Counted from the first letter of the stretch, positions 54,495 through 64,000 are shown. The stretch is 64,000 bases of DNA from Flavobacterium lipolyticum (GCF_020905335.1 NZ_JAJJMN010000001.1:372001-436000); one strand, 5' to 3'. A program made the numbers and translations. The notes: generated by a model not told the origin, from the letters alone.

Positions 54495-56381
54495 ATGAAA
54501 AACAATATATTTTCCCGCAAAACACTTATAGCAGCCGGTATTGCCTGCCTCTTATTACCTCTTCATTCCTGCGAAAAAGAACTGGAAGTTACCCCCTATT
54601 CTTACTTTACCACTGCCAACTTTTTCTCGAATGCAAACGAAGCCAATATGGCTACCCTTGGCGTTTACGAATCTATGTCGTCACTGGACAGCTATGGTTG
54701 GAACATTTCCTTAGTTTTTGATGCTGATACCGATATCGAACAAATGACCGGAATTGGTGCTGATGACTGGAGAACCATAGCACACTATCAGGGAATTTCT
54801 CAAACGAATATGTTTTACACCGTTTGGAGTAAATTGTATGAAGGAATAGACAGAGCCAATGTAGTAATCGAACGCATTCCTCAAATGGAGCTCTTTTCAA
54901 ATGGAAATGCTGCCCAAAAAGAACAGCTAAACCGCTACTTGGGTGAAGCAAAATTCCTTCGTGGTTTCTATTATTCAGAACTTGTACGTTTATGGGGAGA
55001 CGTGCCTTTTAAAACAAAAAGTTCACAATCTGGAGACAATCTAAAAGGAGGTCTGGTAAACCGTCAGGAAATTTACACCCAGATCATCAAAGACATGACC
55101 GAAGCATCGCTTGTGCTTCCGGAGCAGCTGCCTACAGACGAACGTATCAACAAATGGGGAGCCAAAGCCATGTTGGCCAGAGTGGCACTTTTTGCCGGAG
55201 GTAACTCTTTAAGTGCAGACGGAACGATGAAACGTCCTGCAAACTATAAAGACTATTACAAACTGGCGCAGCAACAGATTAATGATGTTATGGCACAAAA
55301 TCCGTATAAACTAAACCCGTCTTATGCTAAAGTATTTAAAAACCAGTGTCAGCATGTATTAGAACCTACAGAGAATATTTTTCAGGTTGCTTTCTATAAT
55401 CCGTCAGGAAACATAGGAAATGCCTCCTGGGTAGGAAACTTCAACGGTCCGGCTACAGCCGCTGGTTTCTATCCATCCAATATTTCGAGATGTTTAGTTC
55501 CAAAACCATTTTACAATAGTTTTAATGCGGCCGACCAGCGCAGAGATTTTTCTATTGCCACCTACTCCATCAACAATCTGGGGAACAAACTTCCGCTTTT
55601 AACCACCAATCAGGACGAAAGATGGACCGTTGGTAAATGGAGCAGAGAATACCAGACCAATGCAACGGCGGAACGTGTTTATACCCACATCAATTGGGTA
55701 ATCATGCGTTATTCCGATTTGCTTCTAATGCGTGCTGAGGTAGAAAACGAACTAAACGAGGGTCCTAATACTATTGCTTACGACGCCATCAATCAGGTTC
55801 GCAAAAGAGCCTTTGGTGCCGACATACAGGGAAGCCGAATTGCGGTTGACTTAAAAACAAAAGGTAGCGGATATACCAATGCAGCCAATGTTTTAATACA
55901 AATCACAGGCGGTGGAGGTACCGATGCAGCAGCGGCAGTAATCACCCTTTCGGCCGGAGGGGTAAATACTATTGGAATGCTGCGTTCCGGTGATGGTTAT
56001 ACCACTGTTCCAACTGTAACCATTACCAGTACAGACGGAAAAGGTACCGGAGCAACTGCAACCGCAAGACTCTTGACCAAACCAACCACAACCGAAATGA
56101 GTTTGCCAGCCGGTCTGAACAAAGACAATTTCCTGAAAGCCGTTCAACAGGAAAGAGCCTGGGAACTTTCGGGCGAAGGAATGCGAAGAGCCGACTTGAT
56201 CCGATGGGGAATCTTAGGGGATAAACTGATCGAAACAAGTGCCGCGGTCAAACAAATCCGATCGACTTATTTCTTCCCTGCGATTACTAATTTTGTAGCC
56301 GGAAAACATGAATTGTACCCTTATCCGCAAAATGAAACAGACGTGAACAAAAACATCACACGTCAGAATCCAAAATACTAG
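54495..56381 (+). CDS. SusD-like surface glycan-binding lipoprotein with inserted domain
   Basis: 628 residues. Lipoprotein signal (LLPLHSCEKE, Cys26). RagB/SusD fold marks: LGEAKFLRGFYYSELVRLWG, INQVRKRAFG and NFLKAVQQERAWELSGEGMR then RADLIRWG. Between the last two (about 448-530) there is an extra ~80-residue piece with two related units (GSGYTNAANVLIQITGGGGT; GDGYTTVPTVTITSTDGKGT), not part of usual SusD. It makes the protein about 80 residues longer than usual. It binds glycan at the surface and lids the SusC transporter. Confidence 0.92.
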   Translation: MKNNIFSRKTLIAAGIACLLLPLHSCEKELEVTPYSYFTTANFFSNANEANMATLGVYESMSSLDSYGWNISLVFDADTDIEQMTGIGADDWRTIAHYQGISQTNMFYTVWSKLYEGIDRANVVIERIPQMELFSNGNAAQKEQLNRYLGEAKFLRGFYYSELVRLWGDVPFKTKSSQSGDNLKGGLVNRQEIYTQIIKDMTEASLVLPEQLPTDERINKWGAKAMLARVALFAGGNSLSADGTMKRPANYKDYYKLAQQQINDVMAQNPYKLNPSYAKVFKNQCQHVLEPTENIFQVAFYNPSGNIGNASWVGNFNGPATAAGFYPSNISRCLVPKPFYNSFNAADQRRDFSIATYSINNLGNKLPLLTTNQDERWTVGKWSREYQTNATAERVYTHINWVIMRYSDLLLMRAEVENELNEGPNTIAYDAINQVRKRAFGADIQGSRIAVDLKTKGSGYTNAANVLIQITGGGGTDAAAAVITLSAGGVNTIGMLRSGDGYTTVPTVTITSTDGKGTGATATARLLTKPTTTEMSLPAGLNKDNFLKAVQQERAWELSGEGMRRADLIRWGILGDKLIETSAAVKQIRSTYFFPAITNFVAGKHELYPYPQNETDVNKNITRQNPKY

Positions 56382-56666
56382 GCAAACAGCCCTAAAAAAG
56401 GTGTCGCAATTATTTTTTACACAGAGAGCCATAGTATACACCGCTAAAAAAAGCGTTTTACTTTTAATAAATCGCGTAAGACTTAAGTGAAAAAAATCAT
56501 GTACACCCCACTAAATAATGAGGTTTATTTTGAAAAACTCAAATTATTAAAAATAAATGATGCAACATTATTTAGAAATGAATAAGTTTATGACCGTTAA
56601 TGCAGGACTTTGTTCTGCATTAATTGTTTGTAACAGAAAAGAAAACTACTAAAAATAAAGAACAAT

Positions 56667-57632
56667 ATGGTTACCAAAAATGATACACAACTGTCAAAAT
56701 CCTACGCAATTGGAATCGACATTGGTGGTACTTCACTGAAATGTGGTGTTGTGAATGAACTCGGAGAAATTTTATTTTCGTTTATAGTATCTTTAAAAGA
56801 AGCCCGTACCGAAAAAGAAATCATCCGCTTAATGATAGATGCCATCACACAATGTACCGATCAGCTAAAAGAACCCATTGTGGGTATCGGAATTGGCTTT
56901 CCGGGTCTGATTGAAAATGATGTGATCATTGGCGGTGGCGTAAACTTACCCGGTTTTGACCAATTGCCCTTGGGTAAAATTCTAAAGGATTTAACCGGAC
57001 ATCATGTTGTAATTGATAATGATGCCAACTTAATGGGACTTGCCGAATTAATTTACGGAGCAGCCAAAGACAGTACCGATGCCGTTTTTCTAACGATTGG
57101 TACAGGCATAGGCGGTGCCATTATGATTAATAAAGGCTTGTATAGCGGTTTCAAAAATCGCGGTGGAGAACTGGGCCATACCGTAATTCAACAAAATGGT
57201 ATCGCCTGTAATTGCGGCGGACGTGGCTGTCTGGAAACCTATGCCTCTGTTACGGCATTAATCAAATACTATCAGTCACAAGATACGGCTGCAGATGAAA
57301 ATATTGACGGCAAAACCATCATCGATAAATACCTTGCCGGAGAAAATCATGCGATAAAAACCATGGAGCATCATTTTGATTACCTGGCTGCCGGAATTGT
57401 TAATTTTGTCAACATCTTTAGTCCGCAAAAAGTAATCATTGGAGGCGGTATCAGCGAAGCAGGTCAGTTTTACATTGATGAACTAACCCAAAGAGTTAAA
57501 ACCTTTGCTATTCCGGTTGCCTTTGCGCATACCAGCATCGTAGCAGCAGATTTAGGCAACAAAGCCGGATTACTGGGAGCCTGTGCCAATGCTTTTCAAA
57601 AATTTAAAGATTTGAAATACAGCACAACATAA
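56667..57632 (+). CDS. ROK-family sugar kinase
   Basis: 321 residues. ATP-binding IGIDIGGTSLKCG (about 15-27), catalytic Asp119 in DNDANLMG, GTGIGGAI (145-152) and the ROK zinc site GHTVIQQNGIACNCGGRGCL with His171, Cys181, Cys183, Cys188. It phosphorylates a hexose or amino sugar in the cytoplasm; within this locus an amino-sugar released from glycosaminoglycan is likely. Followed by a terminator. The 285-base gap before it contains only a weak CTAAATAATG inverted repeat. Confidence 0.9.
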   Translation: MVTKNDTQLSKSYAIGIDIGGTSLKCGVVNELGEILFSFIVSLKEARTEKEIIRLMIDAITQCTDQLKEPIVGIGIGFPGLIENDVIIGGGVNLPGFDQLPLGKILKDLTGHHVVIDNDANLMGLAELIYGAAKDSTDAVFLTIGTGIGGAIMINKGLYSGFKNRGGELGHTVIQQNGIACNCGGRGCLETYASVTALIKYYQSQDTAADENIDGKTIIDKYLAGENHAIKTMEHHFDYLAAGIVNFVNIFSPQKVIIGGGISEAGQFYIDELTQRVKTFAIPVAFAHTSIVAADLGNKAGLLGACANAFQKFKDLKYSTT

Positions 57633-57664
57633 AAAGATTTCTTACCAAACCAATCTTTTACTAA

Positions 57665-57707
57665 AACCGCAGCGTTACAGAACCATCCGTCTTGTAACGC
57701 TGCGGTT
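57665..57707. terminator. Strong hairpin after ROK gene
   Basis: AACCGCAGCGTTACA (57665-57679) and TGTAACGCTGCGGTT (57693-57707) pair perfectly (15 bp). Only a short T stretch follows. Confidence 0.75.
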
Positions 57708-57813
57708 CGTTTTACCAGATAAAAACATCTATTTACGGAAAATACGAAATGTGAAATGGTAAAGAATTTATAAAAGAAACTCATTTCCCTCGCATAGTGC
57801 CCTGAGTTTTATT

Positions 57814-57866
57814 AAAAGTGAAACGTCCTAACTTCAACCAGAAAATCTATGTATCTATGTGTTGAA
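57814..57866 (+). repeat. Dispersed intergenic repeat, single copy
   Basis: AAAAGTGAAACGTC, a 19-base variable part, then CTATGTATCTATGTGTTGAA; same layout as the reverse complement of 43461-43513. It lies in the 559-base spacer 57633-58191, where I see no gene. Confidence 0.65.
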
Positions 57867-58191
57867 ATAAATACCACAGGTTAAAAGAATTATAAACCAT
57901 ATAAAATCAGCACAATCTGCGAGAGAAAAATTTTACCACACTGATGCTAAGTTTTCTACAAGCAAATAAGAATACCTTAGAGAAACATATGTACCTCAAA
58001 AAAAATAAGCACCGAAAAATCTGAACAAAAGACTTTGCTCTTCTGTGCTTTTACCGGAACATCAAGGCTTTTAGATAAAATTAATAGCATTTTAAACAAA
58101 TTCAAAACCCCAATTGAAGCCCGATGATTAACTTCGTTTTTGCATTTAAGAATTTAAAAGGCAAAACGTAATCTATAAAAATTAGGCCGAT

Positions 58192-59571
58192 ATGATATTT
58201 CAAAAAGTCATAGAATTTGTTTGTTTATTGGGCGCACTGGCTATTCCTTTTTCCGGCAATGCCCAAACCGCCGTACGACCAAATATCCTGATCATCATGA
58301 CCGATCAGCAAACTGCCGATGCGATGAGTATTGCAGGAAACAAGGACCTCCATACCCCAGCAATGGACAAACTCGCTCAAAACGGAGTCCGTTTTACCAA
58401 AGCCTATTGTGCTCAGCCTTTATGTTCCCCTTCGCGTACGGCCATCATGAGCGGGAAAATGCCTTTTGAAACCGGCTTTGTGGGCAACGCTCCTGAAAAA
58501 GACGGTCAATGGCCGGACGATTTACTAATGATGGGGAAAATTTTCCAAAACGGAGGATACAAAACCGGTTACGTAGGCAAATGGCACCTTCCGGTTCCCA
58601 CTGCCAAAAAAAGCCAGCATGGTTTTGAATACATCGAAAACACCAATTTTCAGGATTACAACGATGCGGCGACACCTTCCTTCTGTGCCCGCTTCATTAA
58701 AGAAAACAAAAACACTCCTTTTCTTTTGGTCGCTTCTTTTTTAAATCCGCATGACATTTGCGAATGGGCCAGAGACGAAGATTTAAAAATGGATGTATTA
58801 GAAAAAGCACCACCGCCAGCTCAGTGTCCACCCTTACCCGCCAACTGGAAAATCCCTGACTATGAACCTAAAATTGTCCGAGAGCAGCAAAAAGTAAGCT
58901 TCAGAACCTACCCTACTGTAAACTGGACTGCCGATCAATGGCGTCAATACCGCTGGGCCTACAATCGCTTAGTTGAAAAAGTAGATGGTTACATCCAAAT
59001 GGTACTCGCTTCTTTGAAAAAATACAATATCGAAAAAAACACCATTATCGTTTTTACGGCCGATCATGGCGACGACTATGCAGGCCATAGCTGGAATCAG
59101 AAACAAATACTTTACGAAGAATCTGCTAAAATACCTTTTATCATTTCGAAAATAGGCGAATGGAAACCGCGCACCGATGCTCTTCTGGTTTGTAATGGTA
59201 CCGACATTATTCCAACCATCTGTGGCTTTACCGGAGTACCCAAACCAGCCTATTTGAAAGGAATTGACATCAGTAAAAATATAGCCAATCCAACCGAAAT
59301 CCTGCGGGATACTCTGGTTATCGAAACCGATTTTGCCGATAACGAAGAACTTTTAAACATTAGCGGACGCGCTGTAATTTCTAAAGATTTTAAATATATC
59401 GTTTACAATAAAGGCGATTTAAAAGAACAGCTTTTCAATCTGACGACAGATCCGGGAGAAATCACCAATCTTGCAGTAAACAAGGCCTATAAAAAACAAC
59501 TAATTGCCCTGCGTCGCTATTTAAAAGAATGGTGCAAAAAGAACGGAGACCCTTTTCAATCCGGCTTATAA
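58192..59571 (+). CDS. Sulfatase (formylglycine type)
   Basis: 459 residues, signal peptide (FSGNAQ, cut near 25). Metal site Asp38 in IIMTDQQ, sulfatase signature CSPSRTAIMSG with Cys78 as formylglycine precursor (C-x-P-S-R), KWHLP, and FTADHGDDYAGHSWNQKQ with Asp-His ligands. S1-type. It removes sulfate from glycosaminoglycan oligosaccharides in the periplasm; which position is unknown. It needs an anaerobic-type or FGE maturase encoded elsewhere. 13 bp before the next lyase, so one operon. Confidence 0.9.
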   Translation: MIFQKVIEFVCLLGALAIPFSGNAQTAVRPNILIIMTDQQTADAMSIAGNKDLHTPAMDKLAQNGVRFTKAYCAQPLCSPSRTAIMSGKMPFETGFVGNAPEKDGQWPDDLLMMGKIFQNGGYKTGYVGKWHLPVPTAKKSQHGFEYIENTNFQDYNDAATPSFCARFIKENKNTPFLLVASFLNPHDICEWARDEDLKMDVLEKAPPPAQCPPLPANWKIPDYEPKIVREQQKVSFRTYPTVNWTADQWRQYRWAYNRLVEKVDGYIQMVLASLKKYNIEKNTIIVFTADHGDDYAGHSWNQKQILYEESAKIPFIISKIGEWKPRTDALLVCNGTDIIPTICGFTGVPKPAYLKGIDISKNIANPTEILRDTLVIETDFADNEELLNISGRAVISKDFKYIVYNKGDLKEQLFNLTTDPGEITNLAVNKAYKKQLIALRRYLKEWCKKNGDPFQSGL

Positions 59572-59584
59572 ATCAACAAACAAG

Positions 59585-62275
59585 ATGATGTCACAACAAA
59601 AAATATGTATACTATTGCTGTGTGTGCTAACACTTCAACTCTATAGCCAACGGCCGCCGGTCATTCAGCTGACAGCTGAAAAACTGCATGGCAGATTAAG
59701 AGAATGGCCTTATCCTGCAAATGGGGCAACGATCCATACAAATGCACCGGCTTTGTTATGGCCGGGAACAAATGGCGAAAAAAAAATTGTACTGTCGGGA
59801 GATATTGGAGATGATTTTGCGATCGATCCAAAAATTCACGATGTGGTTTATAAAGTAATGCTCGCTTCTGATCCTGATTTTAAACAAAATTTAATCACTG
59901 GCGAAGAGCAGGAATGGGCCATGTATCCACTACATCAGCCTTTGAAATCCGGAATGTGGTACTGGAAATATGGCTATCGTCAGAAAAACACACCAAATTG
60001 GGTTTGGTCGCCTTCCTATAACTTTATTGTTAATGCAACAGCCGCAAACAATCCGGTTTCACCAGCAGCCAGTACGGTATTACAGCGTGTTAGTGGTCCG
60101 CATCCGAGACTTTGGAATATGAACAAAACAGGTAACGAATTTTACCTGAAAAACCTGTCCAATCCGGAAGCTAAAAAATTTATAGCCTACGCCGAAAAAT
60201 TAATGCTCGAACCACTTCCTGAAGAAAAACCGAGACGCTACATTGATACAACCGGCAAATCTGAACTTCAGAAAAAAATCAACATTGAAGCCATGTACCA
60301 TGGTTTTGGAGATATGGTGGGTAATCCTGTACGCAATCTCTGCATTGCTTATCAGTTGACCAAAGACAAAAGATTCATTTTGGATGCCAAACGCAGAGCC
60401 CTAAACCTCGCCAACATGAATCCTGACGGTCTGGCTACTCGCGATGATTTTACAGGAGGTGCTTTATTAGAAGCCATTGGATGGTTTTACGATACCGGAT
60501 TTGAATTTCTAAGTCCGGATGAAAAAACATTCTTAAAATCTGTTATCAAATTACGAGGTGAGCGTATTTACCGTCATCTTCCCAATCGCTTTGAAATCAA
60601 TATCAACGACAATCACATCTGGCAAATTACGTTGCGAAATCTGGCAATAGGCGCTGTTGCTACAGTCGATGAAATGCCTGAAGCCAATAAATGGCTGACT
60701 TATATTTATGAAGTCTGGTCGGCCCGATTCCCTATTTTAAGTAATACTGATGGCGGATGGCATGAAGGCAGCGGCTATTTTAAAGTCAATTTCAGGTCCT
60801 TTCTTTATCTGTCGCAATTATTAGGAGATTTGAGTGGTGTCGATTATTTTCAACTTCCCTGGATGCAAAACCTTCCCTATTTTTTGCTTTACACACATCC
60901 GTCGGCAGCATCTTGTATGGCTATGGGCGATATGTGGGAAAAGGAGCCTAATATCGCTAAAATAGATGCCTGGTTTGCCGATGCGCTTACGTATCGAATA
61001 AACAATCCTTTTTTGAATACTTATGTAGCAACCATTAAAAAAGATTATCCAAACTATTTTACAGGAACAGATGACTTATTGCTTTACCGCTTATTAAATT
61101 ACAAATCGGAGCGAAACCTGCGGGAATCTTCATTTAACGAACTGCCAAAATCGCGTTGGTTTCAAGATGTTGGGATGACTGCCATGCATGAAAATTTATC
61201 GGATTCCTCTAAAAATTTAAGCAGTTATTTTTTTAGCTGTCCTATGGGGTCTTCCGGACATGGCCATGCTTCACAAAATGCTTTTACGATTAACTACAAA
61301 GGCAAAACCATATTTGGAGGTACTGGCTATTACAGTAATTTTAGCGATCGTCATAACCTTTTAGACTATCGCAGTTCCAGAGCCTATTCGACCATCCTGG
61401 CCGACAGTCTCGGACAGAAAATTGGCGAAGACGGCTATGGCTGGACACCACGCTTCATTACAGGAAAACACCTTCAATATGTGCTTGGTGATGCCACAAA
61501 AGCTTACGGCCCTATCACCAATGAATTTTGGCTGGATCGTTTTGAAAAAATTAATGTCGTACCCAATGAAGCAAATGGATATGGAGAACGAAATATTACA
61601 CTTTATCGCAGACATTATCTGCAATTAGAAGAAGGTTATGTTGTGATTTACGACGAACTGGAAGCTGAAAACCCGGTAAAATGGACTACCCAATTTCAAG
61701 TGCCCTATTATACCATCGAATCCCAAAAAACGGTCAGCAATAAACAGCAGAATTTTACCGTAAAAACAGATGTAGGCTTAGTCACTACCAGTGTTTTTGC
61801 TCATAATGACCTTAAAATGCAGGTGCATGATCAATTTGCCGAAACAGCCGTAAACTGGAACAAAGTAACTGGGGCAGACGGAAAAGTTTTCGAATATAAA
61901 AATCAGTGGCATGCCGGAATAACTTCTGTATCCAGTAAAAAAATGCGCTTTCTGACCCTCATACAAATCGATAGCAAAGCTAAAGACACCATAAAATCCG
62001 TAGTATTAAAAAATGGAATCCTTCGGCTGAATTTTGGCAACTGGCAGCTGTCTGCACAATTAAATAGTGATGAAGCCCCGATGCTGGACATTAAAAATGA
62101 AAAATTAAACTCGGCCTTTAATTACGGTACTTCTTCCCTTAAACTAGGAAAGAAAACCTATCAGCACCAAACCAGCGGAAGCTCAATGCTTGTTGAAATA
62201 ACCAATAACAAACCAACCCGACAAGAAGTAATCGACGAGTTACCAGATGTCGCAAAATATGATTTTAAAAAATAA
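59585..62275 (+). CDS. Large DUF4962/heparinase II/III-type polysaccharide lyase
   Basis: 896 residues. Signal peptide (LQLYSQ). N-terminal beta-sandwich DUF4962-like domain (LHGRLREWPYPANGATIHTN; PALLWPGTNG; MWYWKYGYRQ), a central alpha/alpha toroid (MYHGFGDMVGNPVRNL; NDNHIWQITLRNLAIG, about 340-356; GGWHEGSGYFKVNFRS) and a C-terminal heparinase II/III-like beta region (GSSGHGHASQNAFTINYKGK, about 553-573). This layout is that of heparin/heparan lyases of PL15 or PL21 type; I cannot decide which. Paralogous to the next gene. Confidence 0.83.
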   Translation: MMSQQKICILLLCVLTLQLYSQRPPVIQLTAEKLHGRLREWPYPANGATIHTNAPALLWPGTNGEKKIVLSGDIGDDFAIDPKIHDVVYKVMLASDPDFKQNLITGEEQEWAMYPLHQPLKSGMWYWKYGYRQKNTPNWVWSPSYNFIVNATAANNPVSPAASTVLQRVSGPHPRLWNMNKTGNEFYLKNLSNPEAKKFIAYAEKLMLEPLPEEKPRRYIDTTGKSELQKKINIEAMYHGFGDMVGNPVRNLCIAYQLTKDKRFILDAKRRALNLANMNPDGLATRDDFTGGALLEAIGWFYDTGFEFLSPDEKTFLKSVIKLRGERIYRHLPNRFEININDNHIWQITLRNLAIGAVATVDEMPEANKWLTYIYEVWSARFPILSNTDGGWHEGSGYFKVNFRSFLYLSQLLGDLSGVDYFQLPWMQNLPYFLLYTHPSAASCMAMGDMWEKEPNIAKIDAWFADALTYRINNPFLNTYVATIKKDYPNYFTGTDDLLLYRLLNYKSERNLRESSFNELPKSRWFQDVGMTAMHENLSDSSKNLSSYFFSCPMGSSGHGHASQNAFTINYKGKTIFGGTGYYSNFSDRHNLLDYRSSRAYSTILADSLGQKIGEDGYGWTPRFITGKHLQYVLGDATKAYGPITNEFWLDRFEKINVVPNEANGYGERNITLYRRHYLQLEEGYVVIYDELEAENPVKWTTQFQVPYYTIESQKTVSNKQQNFTVKTDVGLVTTSVFAHNDLKMQVHDQFAETAVNWNKVTGADGKVFEYKNQWHAGITSVSSKKMRFLTLIQIDSKAKDTIKSVVLKNGILRLNFGNWQLSAQLNSDEAPMLDIKNEKLNSAFNYGTSSLKLGKKTYQHQTSGSSMLVEITNNKPTRQEVIDELPDVAKYDFKK

Positions 62276-62287
62276 GTAATGATTGTT

Positions 62288-64000
62288 ATGATAAAAAAAA
62301 TAAGCTTCTCCATCTTACTGATTCTAAGCGGTAAAGCATTTGCACAACAACCTGCCGAAATTAAGCTCACCGCCGAAAAATTACATTCAAGAGTACGTGA
62401 ATGGCCTTATCCTGTAAACGGAATTACGGTACCCACCAATGCTCCTGCCCTGCTTTGGCCGGGAACCAATGGAAAAAAAATGGTAACACCGATGGAAAGC
62501 GGAAGTGATATTCCGGAAGATCCGAATATTGGCAATGTACGCTACAAAGTGATGCTCGCAAGCGACAAAAACTTCACTAAAAACCCGTTCACCAGTGCCG
62601 AACAACGTTGGGCAGTTTACCCGTTGCATCAGGCTTTAAAAGCCGGAAAATGGTACTGGAAATATGGTTACGCTTTAAAAGGCAGCAGTCAATGGACCTG
62701 GTCGCCTGTTTACGATTTTGTCATTGATGCCCAATATGCTGCCCTAAAAGTAGCTCCTCCCATTAGCGAAGTCCTTAAAAGAAACGAAGGTGCACACCCG
62801 CTCTTATGGGACATGAACCGAATTGGTGAAGATTTTTACCGCAACAATCTGGACAATCCCGAAGCCAAAAAATTTGTTGCTTTCGCCGAAAAATTAATGG
62901 AGGCTCCTCTTCCAACAGAAAAACCACAAAGAGTAATTGATACCACAGGCAAAAATCCGTTAGAAAAGAAAATTATTGTAGAACGAATGTACCACGGTTT
63001 TGGAGATGCTGTTGGAAATCCGGTTCGCAATTTATGCATCGCCTATCAGCTCACCAAAGACAAACGTTTCATTTTAGATGCCAAACGCAGAGCCTTAAAC
63101 CTTGCCAACATGAATCCTGACGGCCTGGCAACAGGTGACGATTTTACAAGTGGTGCCGTACTGGAAGCCCTGGGCTGGTTTTACGATAGCGGTTATGCTT
63201 TTTTAACTCCTCAGGAAAAAGAAACCTTAAAAAATAGCATTACGATCAGAGCCAAAAGAGTTTACGACCATTTGCCCAATCGTTTTGAGCTGCATGTAAG
63301 CGACAACCACGTTTGGCAAATCACCTTACGCAACCTTGCCATTGCAACCGTAGCGGTAATTAATGATGTCCCTGAAGCCAAAGAATGGCTTACCTATATA
63401 TACGAAGTCTGGTCGGCACGTTTTCCGGTATTGGGCACTACCGATGGTGGCTGGCATGAAGGAAACGGCTATTTCAGAGTCAACTTTAAATCGATTATTT
63501 ACCTGTCTCAAATGTTTGGTGATTTTAGCGGTGTTGATTATTTTAAATTACCGTGGATGCAGAATCTACCGTATTATATGCTTTACACCCATCCAAACGG
63601 TGCGGCAAGTACTGCTATTGGAGACATGTGGGAAAACATTCCGTACATCGTAAAAGGCGAAGCCTGGTTTGCAGATGCTTTGACCTACCGCATGAATGAT
63701 CCTTATCTGAACTGGTATGTTGGTGCAATCAAAAGAGACTATCCGTCCTACTATCACGGCACCGATGATTTCTTATTTTTCAGGTTACTGAACTACAAAC
63801 CCAATAGAAACTTACCAGCAACCTCGCCCGAAAAACTCCCTAAAACTCGAAAATTTGCCGATGTGGGTGTCGTAGCCATGCACGAAGATCTGACCAAAGC
63901 CAATACAACCCTGAGCAGCTATTTGTTCAGCAGTCCGTTTGGCTCTTCGGGACACGGTCACGCTTCGCAAAATGCCTTTACGATTAATTATAAAGGGAAA
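62288..64000 (+). CDS. Second DUF4962/heparinase II/III-type lyase (3' partial)
   Basis: Open to the last base, 571 codons, so the end lies outside the window. Start ATG 62288 (MIKKISFSILLILSGKAFAQ is a good signal peptide); an in-frame ATG at 62279 is possible, only 3 bp after the previous stop. The same domains as the preceding gene are seen in the same order: LHSRVREWPYPVNGITVPTN, MYHGFGDAVGNPVRNL, NDNHVWQ-equivalent SDNHVWQITLRNLAIA, GSSGHGHASQNAFTINYKGK at the very end. The two are clear tandem duplicates with many differences, so probably different specificity. Confidence 0.87.
   Translation, partial: MIKKISFSILLILSGKAFAQQPAEIKLTAEKLHSRVREWPYPVNGITVPTNAPALLWPGTNGKKMVTPMESGSDIPEDPNIGNVRYKVMLASDKNFTKNPFTSAEQRWAVYPLHQALKAGKWYWKYGYALKGSSQWTWSPVYDFVIDAQYAALKVAPPISEVLKRNEGAHPLLWDMNRIGEDFYRNNLDNPEAKKFVAFAEKLMEAPLPTEKPQRVIDTTGKNPLEKKIIVERMYHGFGDAVGNPVRNLCIAYQLTKDKRFILDAKRRALNLANMNPDGLATGDDFTSGAVLEALGWFYDSGYAFLTPQEKETLKNSITIRAKRVYDHLPNRFELHVSDNHVWQITLRNLAIATVAVINDVPEAKEWLTYIYEVWSARFPVLGTTDGGWHEGNGYFRVNFKSIIYLSQMFGDFSGVDYFKLPWMQNLPYYMLYTHPNGAASTAIGDMWENIPYIVKGEAWFADALTYRMNDPYLNWYVGAIKRDYPSYYHGTDDFLFFRLLNYKPNRNLPATSPEKLPKTRKFADVGVVAMHEDLTKANTTLSSYLFSSPFGSSGHGHASQNAFTINYKGK

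Overview
The window looks like a chromosomal segment of a Flavobacterium-type Bacteroidota. It is AT-rich, has TAnnTTTG-type promoter boxes and almost no Shine-Dalgarno sites, and carries many lipoproteins, SusC/SusD proteins and type IX secretion C-terminal sorting domains. I saw no rRNA, tRNA, CRISPR array or intact transposase.

1) 1-11.3 kb, polymorphic-toxin and immunity region. A zinc-metallopeptidase toxin, open at the window edge, is followed by a family of about 240-residue MORN/YwqK-like lipoproteins (1809, 2883, 6084, 7040, 7825, 8592), two longer YwqK-type repeat proteins (3746, 4840) and three small exported proteins. Broken copies of the toxin's extreme C-terminus sit directly in front of two more of the lipoprotein genes. 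The lipoproteins are mosaics of each other, so the block looks like a recombining bank of immunity genes.

2) 11.3-31.3 kb, contractile phage-tail-like (tailocin/prophage tail) cluster. It holds a LexA/CI-like S24 repressor with operators, a tiny HTH gene, a tail-terminator-like gene, DUF2586 sheath, tube, tail-assembly chaperone, M15 endolysin, spanin-like lipoprotein, gp25-, X-, J- and I-like baseplate genes, a collar/FN3/Hint tail fibre, a holin and fibre accessory genes. I found no tape-measure or hub/spike gene. Where they would lie there is a chimeric gene, a tail-type N-terminus fused to a toxin domain, followed by a lipoprotein immunity candidate and a run of toxin and immunity remnants. 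Five promoters in the cluster share the box ACTGAAACTAYTG, 54-56 bp upstream of a Bacteroidota -7 box.

3) 31.6-39.4 kb, cobalamin uptake on the minus strand. A B12 riboswitch is followed by a BtuB-like receptor, a BtuG-like beta-propeller lipoprotein, a tandem array of 89 heptanucleotide units that begins at that gene's stop codon, an EF-hand-containing surface lipoprotein and a DUF5074-type protein with a T9SS sorting tail.

4) 39.8-43.4 kb: fabH, a Tat-type exported amidohydrolase and its AraC-type neighbour.

5) 43.9-64 kb, glycosaminoglycan polysaccharide-utilisation locus. In order: GH88 unsaturated glucuronyl hydrolase, PL8 lyase with T9SS tail, PL12 heparinase III-like lyase, SusC/SusD (SusD with an unusual insertion), ROK kinase, sulfatase, and two tandem large DUF4962/heparinase II/III-type lyases, the second cut by the window end. 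Lyases would make unsaturated oligosaccharides at the surface, SusCD would import them, and GH88, sulfatase and ROK kinase would finish breakdown. Intergenic spaces carry dispersed and palindromic repeats.
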